From: Arthrobacter bambusae
Lineage (GTDB): Bacteria; Actinomycetota; Actinomycetes; Actinomycetales; Micrococcaceae
DNA length: 64,000 nucleotides
Direction: 5' to 3'
Assembly (NCBI RefSeq): GCF_022606295.1
Contig: NZ_JAHHZS010000003.1
Location: 1 to 64,000 of the forward strand
Both the position numbers and the translations under genes were made by a program. The notes beneath the pieces were generated by a model. It worked only from the letters and a program-made list of their open reading frames with translations. It ran no database searches and had not been told where the DNA came from. Positions 1 through 7,529 of the stretch are shown here, piece by piece (position 1 is the first letter of the stretch; each line of letters opens with the position of its first letter).

Positions 1-21
1 CAATGGCTCCGGCTTTTTTTG

Positions 22-162
22 CTACTTCTTCCTCATCCTCAAGTGGGCCACCGGATCGGCAGCGGCGTCGGATTCGTGCTTGGCACGCTTCACTGCCCGT
101 TTCTCCTTGATGGACTTCATACTCTTCTTCGCCTCGTGCTGGTGCGGCGCTTTGTCAGGCAT
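22..162 (-). CDS. Small basic conserved actinobacterial protein (46 aa)
   Basis: A 46-residue lysine/arginine-rich protein with no cysteine and no membrane segment. Its middle reads KSMKSIKEKRAVKRAKHE, which looks like a charged helix. I chose the ATG at 160-162 because an AGGGAG ribosome-binding site sits about 8 nt upstream; the frame stays open further upstream, but without such a site. I recognise the general type (short basic proteins common in Arthrobacter relatives) but know no function. Nucleic-acid or ribosome association would be a guess from composition only. The stop is a TAG at 22-24, so the gene is complete in the window. Confidence 0.6.
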   Translation of the reverse strand: MPDKAPHQHEAKKSMKSIKEKRAVKRAKHESDAAADPVAHLRMRKK

Positions 163-204
163 GTCATGCTCCCTAACTACGGGTCTTCCGTGAAGATCCT
201 GCAA

Positions 205-226
205 AGAGGGTCCTGAAGGGCCCTCT
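205..226. terminator. Weak bidirectional hairpin
   Basis: A 9-bp stem (AGAGGGTCC paired with GGGCCCTCT through one G-U pair) with a TGAA loop lies between the two leftward genes at 22 and 283. Only short T-runs follow on either strand, so it is a plausible but weak intrinsic terminator for the gene that ends at 283. Confidence 0.4.
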
Positions 227-282
227 CTTTGTAAGCTACGCCTGTTTCAGGCGAAATCAACCGGCCCCCAAACGCCCAGTAT

Positions 283-657
283 TTAGGCTTCGGACGCCGG
301 AACGTCAACGATACCCACGAACCGGGAGCCGATTCCCTCGTACTCGCTCCGGACCTCTCCAGGCAGGATTCCGGGAACCTCGCTGTTCCGGTGGTGGCCA
401 CAGAAGACGTAGGTGAACTCGGGCCACCATTTCTTGGGACGCGCGGCCTCGGTGTAGCCGCACACCACGCAGCTGAGGTGCACCCACACGGGACGCTTGC
501 CGGTACGGTTGGCGCGGGATTGGACGAGCCATGGCGGTGGATTGTCTTGCAGCTCCCTCAGCTCGGCTTGTGAAAGCCTGGAGGGGATGCCGTGGCGTTG
601 GGCCATTTCCATCGGGATATCAAGGGCCAGTGCGGCGTCACGTCTGCTAATCACCAT
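283..657 (-). CDS. Conserved hypothetical protein with zinc-ribbon-like cysteines
   Basis: 124 residues. The N-terminal half (about 1-60) resembles the start of DUF5997-type actinobacterial proteins: a short helical segment, then the phrase QAELRELQDNPPPWL, then RPVWV. The second half carries CVVC (about 63-66) and CGHH (about 86-89), spaced as in a small zinc ribbon, with a tryptophan-rich KKWWPEF between them. No signal peptide or membrane segment is visible. The function is unknown; a metal-binding nucleic-acid or protein adaptor is inference from the cysteines. The DUF5997 link is from memory of the motif and is uncertain. The ATG is preceded by TATCGT only 3 nt away, so the promoter must lie further upstream or the start is slightly different. 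Confidence 0.7.
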   Translation of the reverse strand: MVISRRDAALALDIPMEMAQRHGIPSRLSQAELRELQDNPPPWLVQSRANRTGKRPVWVHLSCVVCGYTEAARPKKWWPEFTYVFCGHHRNSEVPGILPGEVRSEYEGIGSRFVGIVDVPASEA

Positions 658-747
658 TCAACGATACGGGACTTTCGCCGTTGCAGAACTGCGGCAGAAC
701 CGCCGCAGGACCGGGCAGGAATCCGGACGGCAAAGGACAAGCAGGCG

Positions 748-753
748 TAGGCT
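748..753 (+). promoter_or_regulatory. -10 element TAGGCT of a leaderless promoter (MFS gene)
   Basis: TAGGCT lies exactly 6 nt before the ATG at 760, so transcription would begin at or next to the start codon. The same arrangement recurs at several other genes in this window and is the reason for choosing ATG 760 over the in-frame GTG at 754. Confidence 0.65.
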
Positions 754-759
754 GTGCTC

Positions 760-2205
760 ATGACCGACGCAGCGGCCCTGCTGCCAAGCACCCCGCTTCA
801 AAAGCGGGTCCTTGTTGTGGCTATTGTGGCTTCCTTCATCGCCATTTTGGATGGCTTCGTGGTGAACCTCGCGCTCCCCGCGATCGGCCGCGAACTGGGT
901 GGCGGCCTCGTTATCCAGCAATGGGTGGTGGATGCCTACCTGCTGACCCTGGGCGCGCTGATCCTGGTGGCCGGATCCCTGTCCGACCACTTCGGCCGCG
1001 CCCGCATCCTGGAATGGGGACTCGCCGGCTTCACCCTTACCTCCGTCACGTGCGGCCTCGCCTGGAACGGCGAGGTGCTGGTGGTTTCGCGGGCCCTCCA
1101 GGGGATTGCCGGGGCCTTGCTCGTCCCGAGTTCGCTTGCCATGATCGTTACGTTCTTCTCCGGGCCCGCGCAGTCCAAGGCAATCGGCCAATGGTCCGGT
1201 TGGACCAGCGCGGCCGCCATCGTCGCTCCGCTGATCGGCGGCGCATCGGTCGATCTGCTGTCCTGGCGCGTAATCTTCTTCATCAATGTGATTCCTGCCG
1301 TTGCAGTCTGGCCGATCCTCGCCGGGCTGCGGAAGTCCGATGCCGCCGTGGACAGGAGCAAGAAGATCGACTACCTCGGCGCGTTCCTGGCCATGGTGGG
1401 CCTGGGCGGTCCGGTCTACGCCTTCATCGAACAGGGGCGCATGGGCTGGAGTAACATGGTCGTCTGGATGCCGCTCGCCCTCGGGGCCGTAGGGTTGGCC
1501 CTCTTCCTGGTCCACGAAGCCAGGACCCCGGAACCGATGCTTCCCCTGCGGCTCTTCGGCATCCGCAATTTCGGCTGGGGAAACATCGCCACGCTCGCCA
1601 TTTACGGTGCCCTGTCATTGGGCTTCTTCGCCGTAGGCATCTACTTGCAGCAAGTGGGAGGGATGAAAGCCACCACCGCGGGCATCGCGTTGCTTCCCGC
1701 GACTGTCCTCCTGATGCTCACGGCTTCATTCTTCGGGGGACTGGCGGGCAAGTACGGTCCGCGGTGGTTCATGACGGCCGGTCCGTTCATCTGCGGGGTC
1801 GGGTTCCTCATGACCTTGGCCGTCCAGGAGCCCTTGAACTACTGGACCCAAGTGTTGCCCGGGCAGATCGTCTTCGGGATCGGCCTCAGCACCTTGGTGG
1901 CGCCCCTGACCGCGGCCATCCTCGGCGCGGTACCGACTCAAGAGGCGGGGATCGGTTCCGCTGTGAACAACGCCGTTGCCCGGATCGCAGGCTTGATCTG
2001 CATCGCGTTTGCCGGGCTCATCATCGGTCCTGTCTTCAGCCGCCAAGGCCTCATGAATGCCGTGGTGGTCACCGCCTCGCTGTTCTTCCTCGGCGCGGTG
2101 GCATCCGCCGTCGGGATCCGGAACCCGGTGGTGGGCGCGGCGGTAGTGGACTCGTCGCAAGGTCCAGCCCCCGACGACGGCGGGACGGCTGCCCAGCGCG
2201 CCTGA
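760..2205 (+). CDS. MFS exporter, DHA2 (EmrB/QacA-like) family
   Basis: A 481-residue polytopic membrane protein predicted to export drugs or metabolites in exchange for protons. Membrane segments cover most of the length, and the size fits the 14-segment DHA2 class. Motif A after the second segment reads GSLSDHFGRARIL, and LDGFVVNLALPAIGREL in segment 1 is typical of EmrB/QacA/LfrA-type proteins. No regulator gene of the TetR or MarR type adjoins it, which is unusual for this class, so the substrate cannot be guessed from context. It converges on mntR (32-bp gap) with no evident shared function. The start was chosen from the leaderless -10 box; the in-frame GTG at 754 would add only two residues. 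Confidence 0.88.
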   Translation: MTDAAALLPSTPLQKRVLVVAIVASFIAILDGFVVNLALPAIGRELGGGLVIQQWVVDAYLLTLGALILVAGSLSDHFGRARILEWGLAGFTLTSVTCGLAWNGEVLVVSRALQGIAGALLVPSSLAMIVTFFSGPAQSKAIGQWSGWTSAAAIVAPLIGGASVDLLSWRVIFFINVIPAVAVWPILAGLRKSDAAVDRSKKIDYLGAFLAMVGLGGPVYAFIEQGRMGWSNMVVWMPLALGAVGLALFLVHEARTPEPMLPLRLFGIRNFGWGNIATLAIYGALSLGFFAVGIYLQQVGGMKATTAGIALLPATVLLMLTASFFGGLAGKYGPRWFMTAGPFICGVGFLMTLAVQEPLNYWTQVLPGQIVFGIGLSTLVAPLTAAILGAVPTQEAGIGSAVNNAVARIAGLICIAFAGLIIGPVFSRQGLMNAVVVTASLFFLGAVASAVGIRNPVVGAAVVDSSQGPAPDDGGTAAQRA

Positions 2206-2237
2206 ACAGTGCGCTCCAAGACGCTGTGACGGTTCCG

Positions 2238-2951
2238 TCAGCTTTCCGCGAGGACGCAGCCTTCGTGTTCGGCGTCGGTGGCCACCCAGAGCGCGGAAGC
2301 GACCTCGTCCGCGAGATCGTAATCGCGGCTTCCCGGGCCCTTCCCGATCCGGACCACCAGCGCACCGCCGAACGGCTTGCGGCCAATCACCTCGATGCTG
2401 GCGTCGAGGTCGATTTCCTCGGCTGAAAGGTAGCGCAACAGCTCAGGGTTTTCGTCGCTGATCCGGGTGATCTTGCCGGAATGGCCGTCGTCGAGCTCGA
2501 TCATCCGGTGCGCGTGCGGCAGGCTCACCGAACCGTCCGCGGCGGGGATGGGGTCACCATGGGGATCGCGTCCCGGGTTGCCCAATTTGGCGGCCATGCG
2601 ATCGATGAAGGTGTCCGAGACAGCGTGCTCGAGCATTTCGGCCTCGTCATGGACTTCATCCCAGCTGTAGCCCAACTCCCTCACCAGGTAGGTTTCGATC
2701 AGGCGGTGCCGGCGGACCATGCCCAGGGCAAGATGCATTCCTTGGGGGGTCAAAGTGATGGCGCTGTACGGCTGGTGGTCCACCAGGCCTTGGTCCTTGA
2801 GCTTGCGGACCATCTCCGAGACGGAGGAGTTGGCGACACCGAGCCGCTGCGCGAGCTGTGAGGACGTGATGGGTTTGTCCTGCCACTCCGTAAAGGAGTA
2901 GATGACCTTGACGTAGTCCTCGATGGAGGAGGAGGGCGCACTGGTCTTCAC
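2238..2951 (-). CDS. mntR: MntR-type DtxR-family manganese-dependent repressor
   Basis: A 237-residue metalloregulator with a winged helix (about 10-70), a dimerisation/metal domain (about 71-145) and a C-terminal FeoA/SH3-like domain (about 160-235). Visible ligands include His82, His101, Glu105, Glu108 and His109 (VHDEAEMLEH). DtxR/IdeR has Cys at the place of Glu105; Glu there, and Asp12 in the IEDY motif, match manganese-sensing MntR. The phrase GNPGRDPHGDPIP is shared with the mycobacterial MntR group. It would repress Mn uptake when Mn is plentiful. No Mn transporter adjoins it, so its targets lie elsewhere. The GTG start follows TAGGCT by 7 nt. The frame is open upstream, but the extra residues look non-coding. 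Confidence 0.88.
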   Translation of the reverse strand: MKTSAPSSSIEDYVKVIYSFTEWQDKPITSSQLAQRLGVANSSVSEMVRKLKDQGLVDHQPYSAITLTPQGMHLALGMVRRHRLIETYLVRELGYSWDEVHDEAEMLEHAVSDTFIDRMAAKLGNPGRDPHGDPIPAADGSVSLPHAHRMIELDDGHSGKITRISDENPELLRYLSAEEIDLDASIEVIGRKPFGGALVVRIGKGPGSRDYDLADEVASALWVATDAEHEGCVLAES

Positions 2952-2958
2952 GGTTCCA

Positions 2959-2964
2959 AGCCTA
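2959..2964 (-). promoter_or_regulatory. -10 element TAGGCT of a leaderless promoter (mntR)
   Basis: TAGGCT on the minus strand lies 7 nt upstream of the GTG at 2949-2951, giving a leaderless mntR transcript. Confidence 0.6.
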
Positions 2965-2980
2965 TCGTGTGCCGGCGGCA

Positions 2981-3757
2981 TCAGGCTTTGCGCGCCCGCC
3001 AGCTCTGCGTGAGATAGGGCAGGGGGATGACCTTGTCCTCTGCATGGCCCAGATGTTCGAAGAGATACCACCGGAGATTGCCCATGACCTTCGCCCGGGT
3101 GGCATCGTTCGCCCTGAGATAATAGCTGCGCGACTTCACGAGTTCGAGGATGTCTGCCGGAGCCAAGGGATCCTCCCAGCGCGTGACGTGGTTTTCGAGG
3201 CCGGTGAACTCGGGGCCCACCACTGGCCGGAAGTCCGGTTTGTGGACATCGCCGGCATGCATGATGCGGGACAGGCGATGGACCCAGGGCACCGAAGTGT
3301 CCAATTGGTTCCAGATCAAGCCGATGACGCCGTGGGGTCGAAGGATCCGGGCGATCTCAGTGCTCGCGGCGAGCGGATCGCACCAGTGCCAGGCTTGGGC
3401 AACGCTGACGACGTCGAATGCTGAGTCCGCCAGCCCGGTTGCCTCTGCCGTGCCCTCCAGGGCGATCACCTGTGGATACGCTTTGCGCAGTTGGGTGAGC
3501 ATGTCCGTGGAGGGGTCCACTGCCGACACCGCCAGCCCCCGCTCGACGAGCAGCGAGGTGAACTTTCCGGTGCCGGCGCCGATGTCTGCCGCGTCCCGAG
3601 CCCCCTCCGGCAGCAGCCAGTCGGCTGAATCCGCCGGGTAGCCCGGTCGGACCCGCTCATAGTGTTCTCCGCCGTCCTGGAAACTCCGACCGAGTTCGAG
3701 TCGGCGTTCCTCATAAAGCTTGGGGCCGGCTGAGGTGCCTTTGGGTCGCGGGGCCAC
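2981..3757 (-). CDS. Class I SAM-dependent methyltransferase (Methyltransf_11 type)
   Basis: 258 residues. The SAM-binding motif I is ADIGAGTGKF (about residues 57-66), followed by the acidic motif II VDPSTDML and the post-motif FDVVSVAQAWHWCDP. WHW-type motifs are common in a subgroup of small-molecule methyltransferases. The N-terminus is charged and soluble; no membrane segment is present. The substrate cannot be read from the sequence. The GTG start has an excellent AAGGAGT ribosome-binding site 6 nt upstream. It lies just downstream of the SAM-IV-controlled class V enzyme gene and on the same strand, about 50 nt from its stop. It could be co-transcribed and would be a consumer of SAM, but that link is inference. 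Confidence 0.82.
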   Translation of the reverse strand: MAPRPKGTSAGPKLYEERRLELGRSFQDGGEHYERVRPGYPADSADWLLPEGARDAADIGAGTGKFTSLLVERGLAVSAVDPSTDMLTQLRKAYPQVIALEGTAEATGLADSAFDVVSVAQAWHWCDPLAASTEIARILRPHGVIGLIWNQLDTSVPWVHRLSRIMHAGDVHKPDFRPVVGPEFTGLENHVTRWEDPLAPADILELVKSRSYYLRANDATRAKVMGNLRWYLFEHLGHAEDKVIPLPYLTQSWRARKA

Positions 3758-3807
3758 GCGGGGACTCCTTCGTAGGACAGGAAAAATACCCTACGAATCT
3801 ATCGCAA

Positions 3808-5232
3808 TCAGTCGGTGCTGCAGGGTGCGGCGCCTGCGGTCCCGGGAGTATTGGGAGCCCACTCCGGGTAGCTGCGGTGATCGTTCGCGGGCACCCAACG
3901 GCCGGCATCCACCACGTAGTCCCAGCCGAGGCCGTTGCTTTTGAGGGCCTGGATGCCCGCGATGAGCCGGGTGGCGTCTTCCAAACGCGACCCCACGCCG
4001 AAGCTGGCTCGCAGCGATCCGGAGGGAAGGCCAAGGCGCTTGAGCAGGGGGTGGGCGCAAAAGCGTCCGTCCCGCAGGCCGATGCCGTGCTCGGCCGCGA
4101 GATAGGCCGCGACGAGTCCGGCGTCGTAGCCCTGGAGCGAGAAGTTCACGACGCCGATCGTGTCCTGGGGATCCGTGTCGCTGAAGATCTGGTGCACGGT
4201 CACGCCGTCGATTTGCTTGAGGCCCTCGACCAGGTGCGAGCGGATGGCGGCCTCGTGGGCGTGCCATTCTTCGTGGTCGAGGCTGGCAATGACCTGTGTG
4301 GCCCGGGCCAGGGTGGCCGCGCCGAGCACGTTCGGAGAGCCCCCTTCGTGCCTTGCCGGCCCCGTGGCCCAGCTGACGGAATCAAGGCGTGCCTCGCGGA
4401 CGGCGCCGCCTCCTGCCAGGTGCGGTGTGCCGGCGTCGAGCCAGTCGGGGCGCCCCACCAGGACGCCGGCACCGAACGGTGCATAGAGCTTGTGCCCCGA
4501 GAAGACCAGGTAGTCCACCTCCGCGGCGGCGATATCGATCCGGCGATGAGGGGCGAGTTGCGCCGCGTCCACCACGATCCGCGCCCCGAATTCGTGGGCC
4601 AAGGCTGCGAGGTCCTTGATGGGCAGGATCTCGCCGGTCACGTTCGACGCGCCGGTGACCGCCAGAAGGCTGACGCCACCCTGGGAGAGTGCCGTGCGGA
4701 CAGCGGCAACAGTCTCGGACAATGTTCCGGCGGCAACGATGCTGCGATGGGGGACACCTTGCCATGGGAGCAGATTGGCGTGGTGCTCGATGTCCAGGTA
4801 CAGGACTTCGCCGGTATGCCTTCCGTCCTCAACCGGCAAGCAACCCGCCAGCAGGTTGAGGGAATCGGTGGTGTTGCGCGTGAAAATGACGGAATCGTCC
4901 GGCCTGCCGCCAACGAAGTCACGGACGATGTTACGGGCGTTCTCGTAGACCGAGGTGCTGATTTGCGAGGCATAGCCGGCGCCGCGGTGGACGCTCGCAT
5001 AGTACGGCAGGATTTCGTTGAGGTATGCGGAGACCACGGTCAGTGCAGGCGCGGAAGCGCCGTAGTCGAGGTTTGCGTAGCGGATCTGGCCGCCCTGGAT
5101 CAAGGGCGCCTGCAGCTCCGCTCCAGTGACGGCGGCCAATGGGCGCGATGCCGGAGTCCGGGACTCACCGTGCCGCTGCGCAGGATCATGGTGCTGCGAA
5201 AGAGCCGTGGAAGAAATTGTGGCTGTGCTCAT
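3808..5232 (-). CDS. Class V aminotransferase-fold enzyme, cysteine desulfurase-like, under SAM-IV control
   Basis: 474 residues with the fold-type I PLP features of SufS/CsdA. They occur in order: EHHANLLPW (His stacking on PLP), ASNVTGE, VVDAAQLAPH, the PLP lysine in VFSGHKLYAP, and the C-terminal RDGRFCAHPL, whose Cys matches the SufS nucleophile (RxGxxCAxPL). It should therefore be able to attack a cysteine-like sulfur or selenium substrate. It is about 70 residues longer than SufS, mainly through a low-complexity N-terminus of about 40 residues. It stands alone and is not in a suf operon, and its leader holds a SAM-IV riboswitch. A role in sulfur supply linked to methionine is therefore more likely than general Fe-S assembly. 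The ATG has a GAGG ribosome-binding site about 7 nt upstream. Confidence 0.85.
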   Translation of the reverse strand: MSTATISSTALSQHHDPAQRHGESRTPASRPLAAVTGAELQAPLIQGGQIRYANLDYGASAPALTVVSAYLNEILPYYASVHRGAGYASQISTSVYENARNIVRDFVGGRPDDSVIFTRNTTDSLNLLAGCLPVEDGRHTGEVLYLDIEHHANLLPWQGVPHRSIVAAGTLSETVAAVRTALSQGGVSLLAVTGASNVTGEILPIKDLAALAHEFGARIVVDAAQLAPHRRIDIAAAEVDYLVFSGHKLYAPFGAGVLVGRPDWLDAGTPHLAGGGAVREARLDSVSWATGPARHEGGSPNVLGAATLARATQVIASLDHEEWHAHEAAIRSHLVEGLKQIDGVTVHQIFSDTDPQDTIGVVNFSLQGYDAGLVAAYLAAEHGIGLRDGRFCAHPLLKRLGLPSGSLRASFGVGSRLEDATRLIAGIQALKSNGLGWDYVVDAGRWVPANDHRSYPEWAPNTPGTAGAAPCSTD

Positions 5233-5248
5233 GGGACCTCACTCAAGA

Positions 5249-5273
5249 GGGACCCCTGCGTGCAGGGGGTCCG
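5249..5273 (-). promoter_or_regulatory. Expression-platform hairpin of the SAM-IV riboswitch
   Basis: On the minus strand the riboswitch 3' end runs into GGACCCCCTGCACGCAGGGG followed by TCC, a strong stem with one bulged C. A second copy of GGTCCC lies at the ribosome-binding site just before the ATG. The GGACC of the aptamer end can therefore pair either with the hairpin or with the start region. No T-run follows the stem, so translational rather than transcriptional control is the better reading. Confidence 0.6.
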
Positions 5274-5380
5274 CGCTTGCCGCATCCGTTCCGGACCGGC
5301 CCGGTCGTCACCCGGGGCACCCCGCCGCGATGGAGGGTTGCCGGCCAGCAAACCGGGGTTTCGCGCTGGCACTCGTGACC
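5268..5380 (-). promoter_or_regulatory. SAM-IV riboswitch aptamer
   Basis: Read on the minus strand, the leader begins GGTCACGAGTGCCAGCG. It continues with an AACCCCGGTTTGCTGG stem, GCCGGCAACCCTCC, a GGTGCCCCGGGTGACGACC closing segment, and after a spacer GCGGCAAGCGCGGACC. These blocks, in this order, match the SAM-IV consensus of actinobacteria, including the conserved 3' GCGGCAAGCGCGG element that forms the outer pseudoknot. SAM-IV binds S-adenosylmethionine and normally lowers expression of sulfur or methionine genes. It sits in the 5' leader of the class V enzyme at 3808-5232. Confidence 0.92.
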
Positions 5381-5473
5381 TGTAAAGAGATTAGGACACC
5401 GGCAAGGCCGGTTCCAATGTGACCGCGATTGTTAAGCGGATTGTTACACCGCCCGAAAAATGTGCCTTCCGCC

Positions 5474-5513
5474 GAAGAAAAAGCAGCGGACGCCCCGGAA
5501 AGGGGGCGTCCGC
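5474..5513 (-). terminator. Intrinsic terminator of hisN
   Basis: A perfect 11-bp stem (5486-5496 with 5503-5513, GCGGACGCCCC arm) with a 6-nt loop is followed on the minus strand by a T-rich tract (GCTTTTTCTTC). It ends the leftward hisN transcript and separates it from the SAM-IV leader. Confidence 0.85.
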
Positions 5514-5539
5514 CGTCGTTTGTTCAGTGAATGGGCGGA

Positions 5540-6352
5540 TTAGAGGAGGTCGTCGAGTTCGGGGTTGAGCCTCTTGAGGACCTCGGAGTGCAGGATCGAG
5601 TTAGTGGCGACGGCGTTTCCGCCGAAGGGGCCATCCGCGCCATCCAGGGACGTGAAGCGTCCGCCGGCCTCGGTCACGATCGGCACCAAGGCGGCCATGT
5701 CGTAGACCTGGAGTTCCGGTTCGGCGGCGATGTCCACGGCGCCCTCGGCCACGAGGCAGTAGGACCAGAAATCCCCGTACGCACGGCTGCGCCAGACATC
5801 GTTCTCGAGGCCCAGGAAGTTGTCCAGCTTCCCGTGCTGCTTCCACTCGGAAAGCTCGGAGTAGGAGAGCGAGGCGTCTTCGAGCCGGGACACGTTGGAA
5901 ACTTTCAAGCGGGTGGCCGCGGCCAGCGACCGGCCCATGTAGGCGCCCGAGCCCTTGGCCGCCCACCAACGCTTGCCGAGCGCCGGAGCGCTCACGAGCC
6001 CCACCACTACCTCGCCCTCGTCCACGAGGGCGATCAGCGTTGCCCAGACGGGTACGCCACGCACGAAGTTCTTGGTCCCGTCGATGGGATCGATGATCCA
6101 ACGCCTCGAGCCGTGGCCCGTGCTGCCGAATTCCTCCCCGAGGACGGCGTCACGGGGGCGGGAACGGGAAAGCTGCCCGCGGATCGCTTCCTCGGCGGCT
6201 TTGTCGGCATCGGTGACTGGGCTCAGGTCGGGTTTGGTCTCCACCTGAAGGTCCAGCGCCTTGAACCGCTCCATTGTCAGGGAATCGACGGAGTCGGCCA
6301 GGACATGTGCCAGCCGCAGGTCGTCGTTGTAGCTCGAATCGGGTTGGGTCAT
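5540..6352 (-). CDS. hisN: Histidinol-phosphatase, inositol monophosphatase family
   Basis: 270 residues, the usual length. It hydrolyses L-histidinol phosphate to histidinol, the penultimate step of histidine synthesis, in actinobacteria that lack the HisB-type phosphatase. The Mg-binding motifs are present: GEEFG (about 72-76), [13 protein letters not shown] (about 87-99) and the C-terminal [16 protein letters not shown]. The protein is cytosolic. Family members also act on inositol phosphate or fructose bisphosphate, so the substrate is inferred from close resemblance to the HisN group and from its place next to rsgA-aroA, a common arrangement in Arthrobacter. Its own leaderless promoter (TAGTTT 6 nt upstream) and terminator make it a single-gene unit. 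Confidence 0.85.
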   Translation of the reverse strand: MTQPDSSYNDDLRLAHVLADSVDSLTMERFKALDLQVETKPDLSPVTDADKAAEEAIRGQLSRSRPRDAVLGEEFGSTGHGSRRWIIDPIDGTKNFVRGVPVWATLIALVDEGEVVVGLVSAPALGKRWWAAKGSGAYMGRSLAAATRLKVSNVSRLEDASLSYSELSEWKQHGKLDNFLGLENDVWRSRAYGDFWSYCLVAEGAVDIAAEPELQVYDMAALVPIVTEAGGRFTSLDGADGPFGGNAVATNSILHSEVLKRLNPELDDLL

Positions 6353-6358
6353 GGTTCC

Positions 6359-6364
6359 AAACTA
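6359..6364 (-). promoter_or_regulatory. -10 element TAGTTT of a leaderless promoter (hisN)
   Basis: TAGTTT on the minus strand ends 6 nt before the hisN ATG, the same geometry as the other leaderless starts in this window. Confidence 0.5.
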
Positions 6365-6411
6365 CCGTCTCTTCGCCGGTGAGCCGGGGAGGTAGGACGG
6401 CAGCGGCGCAG

Positions 6412-7527
6412 TTAGTTGACTGTACCCAGTTCCTTGGTTTCCTGTGCTTCCATGCGCGGGTCCGCGCCGAGAAGCCGGCGCAACGATGCCAAGCGGGCCG
6501 GGCCCGACTCACCGGCGTGGCCATCGGCGACCCACGAATCCAGCCCGCACCGCACAGCGTTGGCATCGTGCTTGCAGCCCCGCTCGCACATTTCGGTCCC
6601 GGGTTCGAGGTCCGGGAAGGCATGCAGGATGCGGTCCGGGTTCACGTGGGCGAGGCCGAAGGAACGGATGCCGGGCGTATCGATGATCCAGCTTCCGCCG
6701 GGGGCGTCGCTGAGCTTCAGGGCAAGGGCAGACGACGAGGTGTGCCGTCCGCGCCCCGTCACCGCGTTGACCCCGCCGGTGGCGCGCTCGGCACCGGTCA
6801 GGGCATTCACCATGGTGGATTTCCCGACGCCGGAATGGCCCAGGAGCACGGTGACCTTGCCGTCGAGGTAGTCCCGCAGCTGGCCGACGGCGTCACTGTC
6901 GAGGCGTGCGGACAGACCGTCGTCCGAACGGGCGTCGATGCCGGAGGCGCCTGCGTCGGCCGTCCGGCTGATGATGATGGGGAAACCCAGGCTCACGTAG
7001 TTGGCGAGCAGTTCCGTCGGATCCTTGACATCCGCTTTGGTGACGAGCAGCAGCGGCTCGATCCCGGCGTCGTACGCTGCCACGAGGGCGCGGTCGATGA
7101 ATCCGGTACGCGGTTCCGGGTTGGCGGCCGCCACCACCACCACGAGCTGATCGGCGTTGGCGACGACGGCGCGTTCGATCGGATCGGTGTCGTCGGCACT
7201 TCGCCGCAGGAGGGTCTTCCGCTCCTCGACCCGCACGAGGCGGGCGAGGGTGTCCGGGGCTCCTGAAACATCGCCGACGAGCGCGACGAAGTCCCCCGGA
7301 ACCACGGGGGAGCGCCTCAGTTCCCGTGCGCGGGCGGCAATGACAATGCGCTCGTTGTCCGAGCTTTCATCCACGATCGCGGTGTAGCGGCCGCGGTCGA
7401 CGGTGACGATGCGCCCGATCACGGCGTCGTCGTGGCTGGGGCGGTCCTTCGTGCGGGGGCGTGTGCCCTTCTTGTTGGGGCGGATCCGGACGTCGGACTC
7501 ATCCCAGGAGCGTGCGTCGCGGGCCAT
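6412..7527 (-). CDS. rsgA: Ribosome small-subunit-dependent GTPase A
   Basis: 371 residues. RsgA is a circularly permuted GTPase that helps late maturation of the 30S subunit. The permuted motif order is visible: G4 TKAD (about 165), then G1 GHSGVGKST (about 220), then G3 DTPG (about 268). An OB-fold lies at the N-terminus, and a C-terminal zinc knuckle, CERGCKHDANAVRC, holds three Cys and one His. It follows aroA by only 2 nt, so the two are co-transcribed and probably translationally coupled. The N-terminal 30 residues are basic and rich in Arg/Lys, as in other actinobacterial RsgA. Confidence 0.92.
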   Translation of the reverse strand: MARDARSWDESDVRIRPNKKGTRPRTKDRPSHDDAVIGRIVTVDRGRYTAIVDESSDNERIVIAARARELRRSPVVPGDFVALVGDVSGAPDTLARLVRVEERKTLLRRSADDTDPIERAVVANADQLVVVVAAANPEPRTGFIDRALVAAYDAGIEPLLLVTKADVKDPTELLANYVSLGFPIIISRTADAGASGIDARSDDGLSARLDSDAVGQLRDYLDGKVTVLLGHSGVGKSTMVNALTGAERATGGVNAVTGRGRHTSSSALALKLSDAPGGSWIIDTPGIRSFGLAHVNPDRILHAFPDLEPGTEMCERGCKHDANAVRCGLDSWVADGHAGESGPARLASLRRLLGADPRMEAQETKELGTVN

Positions 7528-7529
7528 CG

